Shown here: positions 1-5,558 of the stretch, piece by piece
Position numbering within the stretch: the stretch's first letter is position 1
Layout: the number at the start of each line of letters is the position of its first letter
NCBI GenBank assembly: GCA_030544165.1
Contig: JAUNRP010000138.1
Location: 1 to 5,558 of the forward strand
Direction: 5' to 3'
Source: a bacterium
Lineage (GTDB): Bacteria; Actinomycetota; Actinomycetes; Actinomycetales; Actinomycetaceae
Length of the DNA: 5,558 nucleotides
Position numbers and translations under genes: made by a program
Notes under the pieces: model-generated
Database searches by the model: none
What the model saw: the letters and a program-made list of their open reading frames with translations, nothing else
What the model was told of the DNA's origin: nothing

Positions 1-657
1 CGGTTCGCCCGAATGCTCCTCTACTCCATCTGGCCGAGCCGGACGGACCCCATTGAGCAGATGTTCGCCGAGCTTCAGACTGATGAGCGCCTTCGGTTCG
101 AGCTCCGGGAGATTCTCCAGACTCGTGCCGACGAGATCCGGCACGTTCCGCAACCGCTCGGCGGCGACCTCTGGCGTACCGGCCTCTTCGCTCACGCCAG
201 GTATCGACGTGAGGAGATCCTCGCGGCGCTGGATCATGCGAGGCCAAGCCGGGTACCCGGAAATTTCCGGGAGGGTGTGTTGTGGGCAGAGGAATGGAAC
301 ACCGATGCCTTCTTCGTGACGCTCAACAAGTCCGAGTCCGAGTTCGCGCCCAGCACGATGTACGAGGATTACGCCATCTCCCCAACCCTCTTCCACTGGG
401 AGTCCCAGTCCACCACGACAGCCGCTTCGCCAACGGGTCGTCGGTACATAAATCAACAAGAAGGTGGATCGCACGTCCTCCTCTTTAGTCGGGATAGGAA
501 GAACTGGGAGTTTGGCACTGGCGCCCCGTACACCCTTCTGGGCACTGCGCATTACGTACGCCACGAAGGCGAGGCGCCGATCGCCATCACCTACAAGCTC
601 GACCACCCAATCCCCACGGACCACTATCAAGTAGCGGCGGCAGTCCAGGTGAGCTGA
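1..657 (+). CDS. C-terminal part of a DUF3427-containing superfamily II helicase (5' end outside window)
   Basis: The reading frame is open from base 1 to a TGA at 655-657, so the first ATG (13) is probably internal and about 218 C-terminal residues are seen. Numbering from that ATG, the segment around residues 87-200 has the conserved blocks I know from DUF3427: REGVLWAEE (87-95), TDAFFVTLNKSE (97-108), MYEDYAIS (116-123), LFHWESQS (126-133), TGRRYI (141-146), HVLLF (154-158) and APYTLLG (171-177). In that family the domain closes a protein of roughly 1000 residues, usually after an N-terminal phospholipase D-like nuclease domain and a DEAD/DEAH helicase core. None of those upstream domains is visible here, so helicase activity is inferred from family architecture. 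The role of DUF3427 itself is not known to me; such helicases are often found in accessory regions. Third codon positions are less GC-biased than in the minus-strand genes. The stop is followed by a 72-nt gap and another plus-strand gene. Confidence 0.85.
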   Translation, partial: RFARMLLYSIWPSRTDPIEQMFAELQTDERLRFELREILQTRADEIRHVPQPLGGDLWRTGLFAHARYRREEILAALDHARPSRVPGNFREGVLWAEEWNTDAFFVTLNKSESEFAPSTMYEDYAISPTLFHWESQSTTTAASPTGRRYINQQEGGSHVLLFSRDRKNWEFGTGAPYTLLGTAHYVRHEGEAPIAITYKLDHPIPTDHYQVAAAVQVS

Positions 658-681
658 CCGGGCGCGGGTGCGAGCCGTCGG

Positions 682-709
682 GCAATTGGTACTTGACACG
701 CAATTGATA
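682..709 (+). repeat. Paired GCAATTGRTA direct repeats, possible operator
   Basis: GCAATTGGTA (682-691) and GCAATTGATA (700-709) match at 9 of 10 bases with an 18-nt start-to-start spacing. Each contains the palindrome CAATTG. They flank the TTGACA hexamer at 693-698, a place where a repressor or activator could control the next gene. The AT-rich repeats stand out in this GC-rich window. Binding by a regulator is inference; no regulator gene is visible. Confidence 0.4.
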
Positions 710-723
710 TGGGGCACCAGGAT
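693..723 (+). promoter_or_regulatory. Candidate promoter for the unassigned downstream gene
   Basis: A perfect -35 consensus TTGACA lies at 693-698. The best -10 candidate is CAGGAT (718-723), a 3-of-6 match to TATAAT after a long 19-nt spacer, so this is weak. If it is used, transcription would start about at the ATG at 730, giving a leaderless mRNA, which is common in actinobacteria. The AGGA at 719-722 could instead be a ribosome-binding site on a longer transcript, and the two readings compete for the same bases. Confidence 0.35.
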
Positions 724-729
724 GCGGGC

Positions 730-1338
730 ATGACTGCACCTGCGCCTTCCAACAATCAGCTCGATCAAGCGACGGAGCTCCTTACCGAGCACGCTTCGCC
801 CAAAGAATGTCGGCTCATTGCCGTGCGGCTCTCTGAATTCCTGGGCATCTCAGCCGGCCCAAATTGTAGGCTGATTCAGGTCGGCGTACTCGGCAGGAGC
901 CTAGAGTTTCCGGCCACGGCAATCGTCAGCGGCGCGAGCTTTGCCGAGGCTTCGGTGCACGCAGTCCTCGTCCTCAAGAGCGGGCGTCTCCGCGGAGATC
1001 ACAACTACTGCCCATCCGGGCGTCACTCCGGATACAGCAACCTCCTGATCTGCACCCCTCCCGGATGCGGCTTCGAGGCGGACGTCTCCGGCGCGACCTT
1101 CGTCTACGTGGCGCGGAGCTGGTACTTTGAGCGCTCCATGGCGTGGAAGGACCAGGACACGAACGCCGAGACCTTTACTCGCGCAACAGCACTGCATCCC
1201 GTAATCCGGGACACCATCGCCGCAGTGAGTCGATGGACCCCACTCCCGGTCGAGTCACTCATCGAGGAACTCAATGCCACCGGCCTCGCACCGGCGCAGC
1301 AAGCAGCCCGGTTACTCGGACAGTCGCTCGCCCGCTAA
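730..1338 (+). CDS. Unassigned 202-residue cytoplasmic protein
   Basis: I do not recognise this family. The ATG at 730 is preferred over the in-frame ATG at 709 because AGGA lies 7 nt before it, and because 709 falls in the last base of a putative operator repeat; the longer form would add seven residues. The protein has no signal peptide or membrane segment. Residues 8-43 look helical. A central region (about 46-130) looks like alternating beta strands and has a Gly/Cys-rich stretch with C94, C108 and C113 (GDHNYCPSG, LLICTPPGCGF), followed by ATFVYVARSWYF (122-133). The C-terminus (155-202) is helical and Ala/Leu-rich. C27 and C46 are the other cysteines. The spacing does not match a standard zinc finger. 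It follows the DUF3427 gene on the same strand, so a functional partnership is possible but unproven. Codon use resembles the upstream gene more than the minus-strand operon. The TAA stop overlaps the stop of the convergent dehydrogenase gene. Confidence 0.75.
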   Translation: MTAPAPSNNQLDQATELLTEHASPKECRLIAVRLSEFLGISAGPNCRLIQVGVLGRSLEFPATAIVSGASFAEASVHAVLVLKSGRLRGDHNYCPSGRHSGYSNLLICTPPGCGFEADVSGATFVYVARSWYFERSMAWKDQDTNAETFTRATALHPVIRDTIAAVSRWTPLPVESLIEELNATGLAPAQQAARLLGQSLAR

Positions 1339-2582
1339 GGCTTCCACGTCCCCTGCGCCACCTCCGGCACGAACTCCTCCAGATCCACCGGGAATTTCAC
1401 GGTCTCCCCAAGCTGCGCAGACAAGTACGCCGCCATCAGCAGCTCCACCACCGCCACACCATTCTTCAAGGACTCCAGCGGCTGCTCGCCCTTCATGAAT
1501 GCAGACGTCACCGCCGCATTCTCCGAGGTGTACCCATAGGTCAGCGACTCGTCAGACACAATCGGCATCAGGCCCTGCTCGGCGTTCTGCTTCTCGATCA
1601 TGTCCTCGCCCTCGGCCTGCTCGAGCGCCCGGGAGAGGAAGATCGAGGACTCCGTGTTGAGCGTGTTGGAGGCCATCGAGTACTCCGGCCCCAGCAGCTC
1701 AAAGGACAACCGCAGTCCCGCACCAACAAAACTCCACGAGGTGGTCCCCTCCACCACCACCGTCTCCCCGTCACCGTTCACAAACTCGAACGAGGCCCGC
1801 GCGTAGTCCTCCGAGGGCATCTTCCGGTAGTCCGGCGCCCCCGGATACTGCTCCATCAACCGATCCGCATACTTCGGCCGGGACCACTTCAGAGACTCGA
1901 TAGAAGCAGACACAGACACCGGCGTCAGCCACTCCGAGGGATCAACTCCCGGCGGCGTGAGCAGGTAGCGCCCCGCCTCCACCGAGTGGCACATCATGTC
2001 ATTGAGCACCCCACCGCCCTGCGCGCGGCCATCCCAGAACCACGCCTTGTGCGGGCCCGAGTGCTCCTCCGCGCAGCGCGCGAGATACGGGTTCCCGGCC
2101 ACGGACGCCCCGCGCGCCCACACCAGCTCGTGCGCCCGCGTGATCGCGGGGGAGTACACCTGGTTCTCCAGGTACCCGTGCAGCAGCCCGGCATCCTCCA
2201 CCAGCCGCAGCACCTCGCGCGCCTCCGCCAACGTCCGCCCCAGCGGCTTCTCGATCGCGATCGCCCGAACCGCAGACCGCCCCGCCTTCACCTCCGCACA
2301 AATGGCAGCAACGGTCTCCACCCGCACATCGTTGGGAACCAGCACCCACACGGCCTCCACCCGCGGGTCCTGCGCCAGCTCGGCAGCATCCCCCCACACG
2401 GACACATCAGACCCCACGCCCAGGCGCGAGACCTCCTCCGCCAACTCCTCCGCAGAGGACCGCGTCCGCGAGGCCACCGCCACGATGTCCGCATCCCGCA
2501 CGCCCTGCCAGGACCGCGCATGGAAGTGGCCGATGAACCCTGCCCCCAGGATCCCGACTCCCAGAACCTTCCGCTCCGCCAT
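1335..2582 (-). CDS. Gfo/Idh/MocA-family NAD(P)-dependent oxidoreductase
   Basis: This 415-residue protein probably oxidises or reduces a sugar, sugar acid or inositol in the cytoplasm using NAD(P). The N-terminal Rossmann fold has the dinucleotide motif GAGFIG (13-18). The family motif EKPLG (111-115) supplies the expected active-site lysine K112. Further on, the GGGVLNDMMCH segment (189-199) carries the usual Asp and His (D195, H199). The C-terminal alpha/beta domain fills the rest, ending with a helix-rich section around 355-392. Length is slightly above the usual 330-400 residues. The ATG is preceded by AGGG (2589-2592) at 6 nt. The gene starts 27 nt after the upstream permease gene with no terminator between, so it is most likely the last gene of the transport operon. 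Its product would then act on the imported compound. Substrate and cofactor preference (NAD or NADP) cannot be read with certainty. The TAG stop overlaps the stop of the convergent plus-strand gene. Confidence 0.9.
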   Translation of the reverse strand: MAERKVLGVGILGAGFIGHFHARSWQGVRDADIVAVASRTRSSAEELAEEVSRLGVGSDVSVWGDAAELAQDPRVEAVWVLVPNDVRVETVAAICAEVKAGRSAVRAIAIEKPLGRTLAEAREVLRLVEDAGLLHGYLENQVYSPAITRAHELVWARGASVAGNPYLARCAEEHSGPHKAWFWDGRAQGGGVLNDMMCHSVEAGRYLLTPPGVDPSEWLTPVSVSASIESLKWSRPKYADRLMEQYPGAPDYRKMPSEDYARASFEFVNGDGETVVVEGTTSWSFVGAGLRLSFELLGPEYSMASNTLNTESSIFLSRALEQAEGEDMIEKQNAEQGLMPIVSDESLTYGYTSENAAVTSAFMKGEQPLESLKNGVAVVELLMAAYLSAQLGETVKFPVDLEEFVPEVAQGTWKP

Positions 2583-2609
2583 TGCCTTCCCTTTCCTCGT
2601 GCCGGAAAA

Positions 2610-3632
2610 CTAACTTCGCAACTTCCGCCCGCGCGCATAGAACGCGAGCAGCACAATCAACACCACGCCGTTCACCACGGTCCGCGAGGCCTCGTCCATC
2701 CGCAGCGTGGTCAGGAGGGACGTCAACACGGTCAGCACCACGGCCCCGATCGCGGACCCCACATACCCGCCAATCCCCCCAGAGAGCAGCGTCCCTCCAA
2801 TGATCACCGCCGCGATCGAGGGCATAGCCAGGTTGTCCGCCAGGTTCAGGAACACCGTCTGCGTGTACCCCACCATGAAGATCCCGCCCAGCCCCGCGAA
2901 CAGCGCGGACGCCACATACGCACCGATCACCGTGCGGTTCACCCGGACCCCGGACAGCTCCGCCGCCACCCGGTTGGTGCCCACCGCGTACAGGTCCCAC
3001 CCCGGCTTCGTGCGCCGCAGGAGGAGCGTCACCACAACAGTCATCACAACCCACAGCAGCACCACGCCCGGCAGGTCCAGGAACAGCTTCCCGTTCACCA
3101 GCCCCACCAGCGAGGGCGCCGCCCGCCCATCCGCCACCCCCCGCGTGTACGCGAGGATCAGCCCGTGGGCCACGCCCATCATCCCCAGCGTCATCACGAA
3201 CGGCGTGATCCGCAGGTACACGATCCCGAGCCCGTTCACGAGCCCCAGCCCCGCCGCCACCAGCAGCGCCAGCGCAATCCCAACGAAGGCGTTCTCGTCC
3301 GATCCCTGCATGGTCCGCGAGGCGATGATCGCCGCGAGCGTGGCCACCTTCCCCACCGAGAGGTCGATCCCCGCCCCACCCGAGAGGATCACGATCGTCT
3401 GCCCCACCGCGATGAACCCCAGGAACGAGGCCACCCGCAGGATCTGCACGATCTGTGGATAGCTCCCAAACCCCGGCGAGACCATCTCACCCACCGCGAT
3501 CAGCGCCACCGCCAGCATCGCCGCAATCAGGATCGGGCTCTTCAGTGGCGTCGGAATCTTCCGTCCCAGCTCGCGCACCCTCCCCATTCCCGACGACGGC
3601 GGCGCCCCCTTGGTCCTCACCTCACCATTCAT
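2610..3632 (-). CDS. Sugar ABC transporter permease, RbsC type (second permease)
   Basis: A 340-residue inner-membrane protein of the BPD_transp_2 (ribose/xylose/AI-2 permease) family, forming half of the translocation channel. A polar, basic N-terminus of about 32 residues precedes a series of hydrophobic segments at roughly 33-52, 68-84, 94-105, 114-140, 142-162, 188-205, 235-255, 271-283, 288-310 and 317-331. Family marks are GGAGIDLSVG (85-94), the cytoplasmic loop with YAVGTN (215-220) that would contact the ATPase, and the glycine-rich GGTLLSGGIGG (279-289). Length is normal for the family. The ATG overlaps the TGA of the preceding permease in an ATGA (3629-3632), and GGAGG sits 5 nt upstream, so translation is probably coupled. 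It is clearly related to, but not the same as, its neighbour, which points to a heteromeric channel as in the YtfT/YjfF and LsrC/LsrD pairs. The transported compound is unknown. Confidence 0.93.
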   Translation of the reverse strand: MNGEVRTKGAPPSSGMGRVRELGRKIPTPLKSPILIAAMLAVALIAVGEMVSPGFGSYPQIVQILRVASFLGFIAVGQTIVILSGGAGIDLSVGKVATLAAIIASRTMQGSDENAFVGIALALLVAAGLGLVNGLGIVYLRITPFVMTLGMMGVAHGLILAYTRGVADGRAAPSLVGLVNGKLFLDLPGVVLLWVVMTVVVTLLLRRTKPGWDLYAVGTNRVAAELSGVRVNRTVIGAYVASALFAGLGGIFMVGYTQTVFLNLADNLAMPSIAAVIIGGTLLSGGIGGYVGSAIGAVVLTVLTSLLTTLRMDEASRTVVNGVVLIVLLAFYARGRKLRS

Positions 3633-4660
3633 CGCTTCCTCCGATCGGTGAGGGCGGAGAGCGCGAGGGCGGCGATCACCACGAGGCCCGCCGCGAGCGG
3701 CCGGTACGTGCTCGGCACCCCGGCAAAGAACAGGATCTGCGAGGCCAGCGAGAGCACCATCGCCCCGGCCATCGCGCCGATCGGCCCGCCGATCCCGCCG
3801 CGCAGCGCGATCCCGCCGATCACCACCGCGGCCACGGAGTCCAGCGCCATGGCGCTGCCGATGAACGGATCACCCGATCCGGAGTTCGCCAGGATCGCCA
3901 TTCCCGCCAGCCCGGCGAACGCGCCGGCCAGCACGTAGGAGAGCGTCTGGGTGCGCCGCACCGGCACCAGGGAGTTGTAGGCGGCGAGCGGATCCCCGCC
4001 CATCGCGTAGATGTGGCGCACCAACCGGGTGCGGCGCAGCAGCAGCCAGAGTCCACCCACGGCGAGCACGATCCACACCGTCATCGGCACCATCGCGAAC
4101 GCGGTGCGGAACGTCCCGGTGATCCCGGGCGGAACACGCCCGCCCGGTGTGGGCAGCACCCACAGGGTCATTCCGGAGAACACCGCCGCCGTGGCGAACG
4201 TGGTGATCAGCGGCTGGAGCCTCAGCCCTGCCACGATCAGCCCGTTCGCCAGTCCGCACGCCGCGCCCGTGGCCACCGCCACCAGGAACCCGAGCAGGAT
4301 CCGCGAGTCCTCCCCGCCCATCACGGTGATGGCCGTGACCGAACTGAGCGCCGCGATCGCCCCGATCGAGAGGTCCAGGCCCCCGCCGATCACCACGATC
4401 GCCTGGCCCACCGCCACCAACACCAGCGGAACGAACGTCGCGAACGTGGAGGCCACCGAGTACTGGGAGAAGAAGTTGTCCCGCAGCACCGCCGAAACCA
4501 GCACGGCCACCCCCAACAGGAGCCACGGCATGAACGCGGGCAGGTGGGTGGTGAGGATGCGCTCGCCCAGCGAGGTGGCGTCGTCGCGGGCGGGAGGTGC
4601 GCCCACCGCAGCTGAGGAGGACGCGGCAACGGAAGCGCCGCCGTCGGGAATCTGGCTCAC
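3629..4660 (-). CDS. Sugar ABC transporter permease, RbsC type (first permease, GTG start)
   Basis: A 343-residue BPD_transp_2 family membrane protein that should pair with the following permease. A long Ala/Ser/Pro-rich cytoplasmic tail (about 1-40) precedes hydrophobic segments at roughly 42-59, 76-92, 99-114, 120-145, 150-170, 190-208, 240-258, 272-285, 291-312 and 319-337. It has the family block GGGLDLSIG (92-100), the loop YAMGGDPLAAYNS (218-230) where GT/GG-N motifs normally touch the ATPase, and GGIALRGGIGG (282-292). The start codon is GTG (complement of 4658-4660), supported by GGAGG 7 nt upstream. That codon overlaps the TGA of the ATPase gene as GTGA (4657-4660), and the stop overlaps the next ATG, so it is the middle of a tightly coupled set. 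Length and topology are normal. Confidence 0.93.
   Translation of the reverse strand: MSQIPDGGASVAASSSAAVGAPPARDDATSLGERILTTHLPAFMPWLLLGVAVLVSAVLRDNFFSQYSVASTFATFVPLVLVAVGQAIVVIGGGLDLSIGAIAALSSVTAITVMGGEDSRILLGFLVAVATGAACGLANGLIVAGLRLQPLITTFATAAVFSGMTLWVLPTPGGRVPPGITGTFRTAFAMVPMTVWIVLAVGGLWLLLRRTRLVRHIYAMGGDPLAAYNSLVPVRRTQTLSYVLAGAFAGLAGMAILANSGSGDPFIGSAMALDSVAAVVIGGIALRGGIGGPIGAMAGAMVLSLASQILFFAGVPSTYRPLAAGLVVIAALALSALTDRRKR
3638..3642 (-). promoter_or_regulatory. Ribosome-binding site of the second permease
   Basis: On the minus strand GGAGG (3642 down to 3638) lies 5 nt before the ATG whose first base is 3632. It is inside the 3' end of the preceding permease gene and fixes the 4-nt overlapping start. 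Confidence 0.75.
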
Positions 4661-5558
4661 GCGGGCACCTCCCCGGCGTCCTCGGAGATCAGGAGCGCGG
4701 CGGCCACCAGGCGCTCCTCGGTGATCTCATCGCCCACGAGCTCGCTGACCACGCGGCCCTCGTAGAGCACGAGCACGCGATCGGAGAGCTGGGCGAGCTC
4801 GCGGTCCTCCGAGGAGTTGAGGATGATGACCTTCCCCTGCGCCGCGAGGTCCCGGATGATCTGGTAGATCTCCGCCTTGGCGCCCACGTCCACGCCCTTG
4901 GTGGGATCGTCCAGCAGGATCACCTCCGGGAGGTTCTGCAGCCACTTGGCCACGATCACCTTCTGGGCATTGCCGCCGGAGAGGGAGGAGATCGGATCGT
5001 TCAGCGAGCCGATCCTGATGCCGAGCTGGTCCACGGACTCCTCAGCCGCGGCGCGCTCCTTGCCCATCTGGATCCCGAATCCGGCGAGCACCCGGCGCCA
5101 CAGCGAGACCGTGGAGAGGTTCTCCTGGATGGGCCGCAGCGAGTACATGCCCTGCGTGCCGCGGTCCCCGGGCACGAGCGCGATGCCCTGCCGGGTGGCG
5201 CGCGCGGCTGAGTACCGGCCGAGGTCCGTGCCGTGGAGCGTGATGGTGCCGCTCGTGTGGGGGATCGCGCCGAACAGCGTCATCAGGAGCTCGGACTGCC
5301 CCTGCCCCTGGAGCCCGCCGAGCCCGATGATCTCGCCGGCGCGGGCGGTCAGGGTGATTCCGTGGAGGCGGGGGCCGGTGAGTCCGTCCACTTCCAGCGC
5401 GGTCTCCTCCGTTGCCGCCGACGGCGCCCGCTCGGCCCGCGCCAGCACGTCGCCCACCATGAGGCGTACGAGCTCATCCGGGGAGGTCTCCGCCATCTCC
5501 ACCGTGGCCACCGTCTGGCCTGCGCGCAGGAGGGTGGCGCGGTCACAGAGCGTGAAGA
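4657..5558 (-). CDS. RbsA-type sugar ABC transporter ATP-binding protein, C-terminal part (5' end outside window)
   Basis: This is the second half of a tandem ATPase that powers carbohydrate import. The frame is open to the right edge. Codons beyond 5511 read FTLCDRATLLRAGQT, the usual end of the first ATPase domain, so the GTG at 5509-5511 is internal. The full family protein has about 500 residues; 299 complete codons are seen here. Numbering from the valine at 5511, the linker DELVRLMVGD (12-21) leads to a second ATPase domain: a Walker A-like GLQGQGQS (66-73), PGDR (114-117), signature LSGGNAQK (177-184), Walker B ILLDDP (198-203), D-loop GVDVGAK (206-212) and SSE (233-235) at the switch position. 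The Walker A lysine is replaced by Q72, the usual catalytic glutamate by D202, and no switch histidine is seen. A weakened second site is common in RbsA-like proteins. The first site, off-window, should be the main ATPase. Its stop overlaps the first permease start by 4 nt. Substrate cannot be told. Confidence 0.92.
   Translation of the reverse strand, partial: FTLCDRATLLRAGQTVATVEMAETSPDELVRLMVGDVLARAERAPSAATEETALEVDGLTGPRLHGITLTARAGEIIGLGGLQGQGQSELLMTLFGAIPHTSGTITLHGTDLGRYSAARATRQGIALVPGDRGTQGMYSLRPIQENLSTVSLWRRVLAGFGIQMGKERAAAEESVDQLGIRIGSLNDPISSLSGGNAQKVIVAKWLQNLPEVILLDDPTKGVDVGAKAEIYQIIRDLAAQGKVIILNSSEDRELAQLSDRVLVLYEGRVVSELVGDEITEERLVAAALLISEDAGEVPA
4668..4672 (-). promoter_or_regulatory. 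Ribosome-binding site supporting the GTG start of the first permease
   Basis: GGAGG (minus strand, 4672 down to 4668, within GGGGAGG) lies 7 nt before the GTG whose first base is 4660. It sits in the last codons of the ATPase gene. This spacing decides for the GTG start. Confidence 0.75.

Noticed and set aside
13..15. ATG taken as the start of the DUF3427 gene
   Set aside because: The frame stays open to the left edge, and DUF3427 normally ends a much larger helicase, so this methionine is most likely internal.
658..681. Terminator after the DUF3427 gene
   Set aside because: The GC-rich stretch offers only a stem of about three pairs and no T run follows.
901..1197. Minus-strand 98-codon frame inside the unassigned gene
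   Set aside because: It has no recognisable motif and lies opposite a longer frame with sensible protein composition and a plausible start site.
3775..3830. Repeated CCGCCGATC-like units
   Set aside because: They encode the glycine-rich GGIGG and GGI motifs of the permease in GC-rich codons, so protein sequence explains them.
1143..3938. A 931-codon plus-strand open frame, the longest in the window
   Set aside because: It runs antisense across three well-recognised minus-strand genes and into the unassigned plus-strand gene. Its product is a low-complexity His/Arg/Pro-rich string, as expected from the opposite strand of genes with GC-saturated third positions.
3455..4615. A 386-codon plus-strand open frame
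   Set aside because: It lies antisense to the two permease genes and encodes compositionally biased His/Arg/Gly-rich sequence without any recognisable domain.
5509..5511. GTG as the true start of the ATPase gene
   Set aside because: The in-frame codons to its right encode the expected end of the first ATPase domain (CDRATLLRAGQ), so the gene continues past the window edge.

Overview
The window is high-GC bacterial DNA with the codon style of an actinobacterium: third positions are almost all G or C, SD sites are strong and one start codon is GTG. Members of Micrococcales or related soil Actinomycetota would fit, but this is an inference from style. No tRNA, rRNA, CRISPR array, insertion sequence or phage gene is visible.

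Left part (1-1338, plus strand): the 3' end of a large gene whose visible product matches the C-terminal DUF3427 region of superfamily II helicases, then a short gap (658-729), then a 202-residue protein I cannot assign. The gap holds a TTGACA -35-like box lying between two copies of GCAATTGRTA, so the second gene may have its own control. This part is visibly less GC-saturated at third positions than the rest and looks like accessory DNA.

Right part (1335-5558, minus strand): a compact carbohydrate-uptake operon, read from right to left. It contains the end of an RbsA-type tandem ABC ATPase, two different RbsC-type permeases, and a Gfo/Idh/MocA-family NAD(P)-dependent dehydrogenase. The first three genes overlap by 4 nt at each junction (GTGA, ATGA), and the dehydrogenase follows 27 nt after the second permease. 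The likely logic is import of a sugar, sugar acid or polyol through a heteromeric permease driven by the ATPase, followed by cytoplasmic oxidation of it or a derivative. The substrate-binding lipoprotein, any regulator and the promoter should lie beyond the right edge.

The two parts converge at 1335-1338, where the stop codons overlap in the tetranucleotide CTAA. There is no room for an intergenic terminator. I see no clearly new system. The best candidates for follow-up are the unassigned protein beside the helicase, its putative operator, and the degenerate second nucleotide site of the ABC ATPase.
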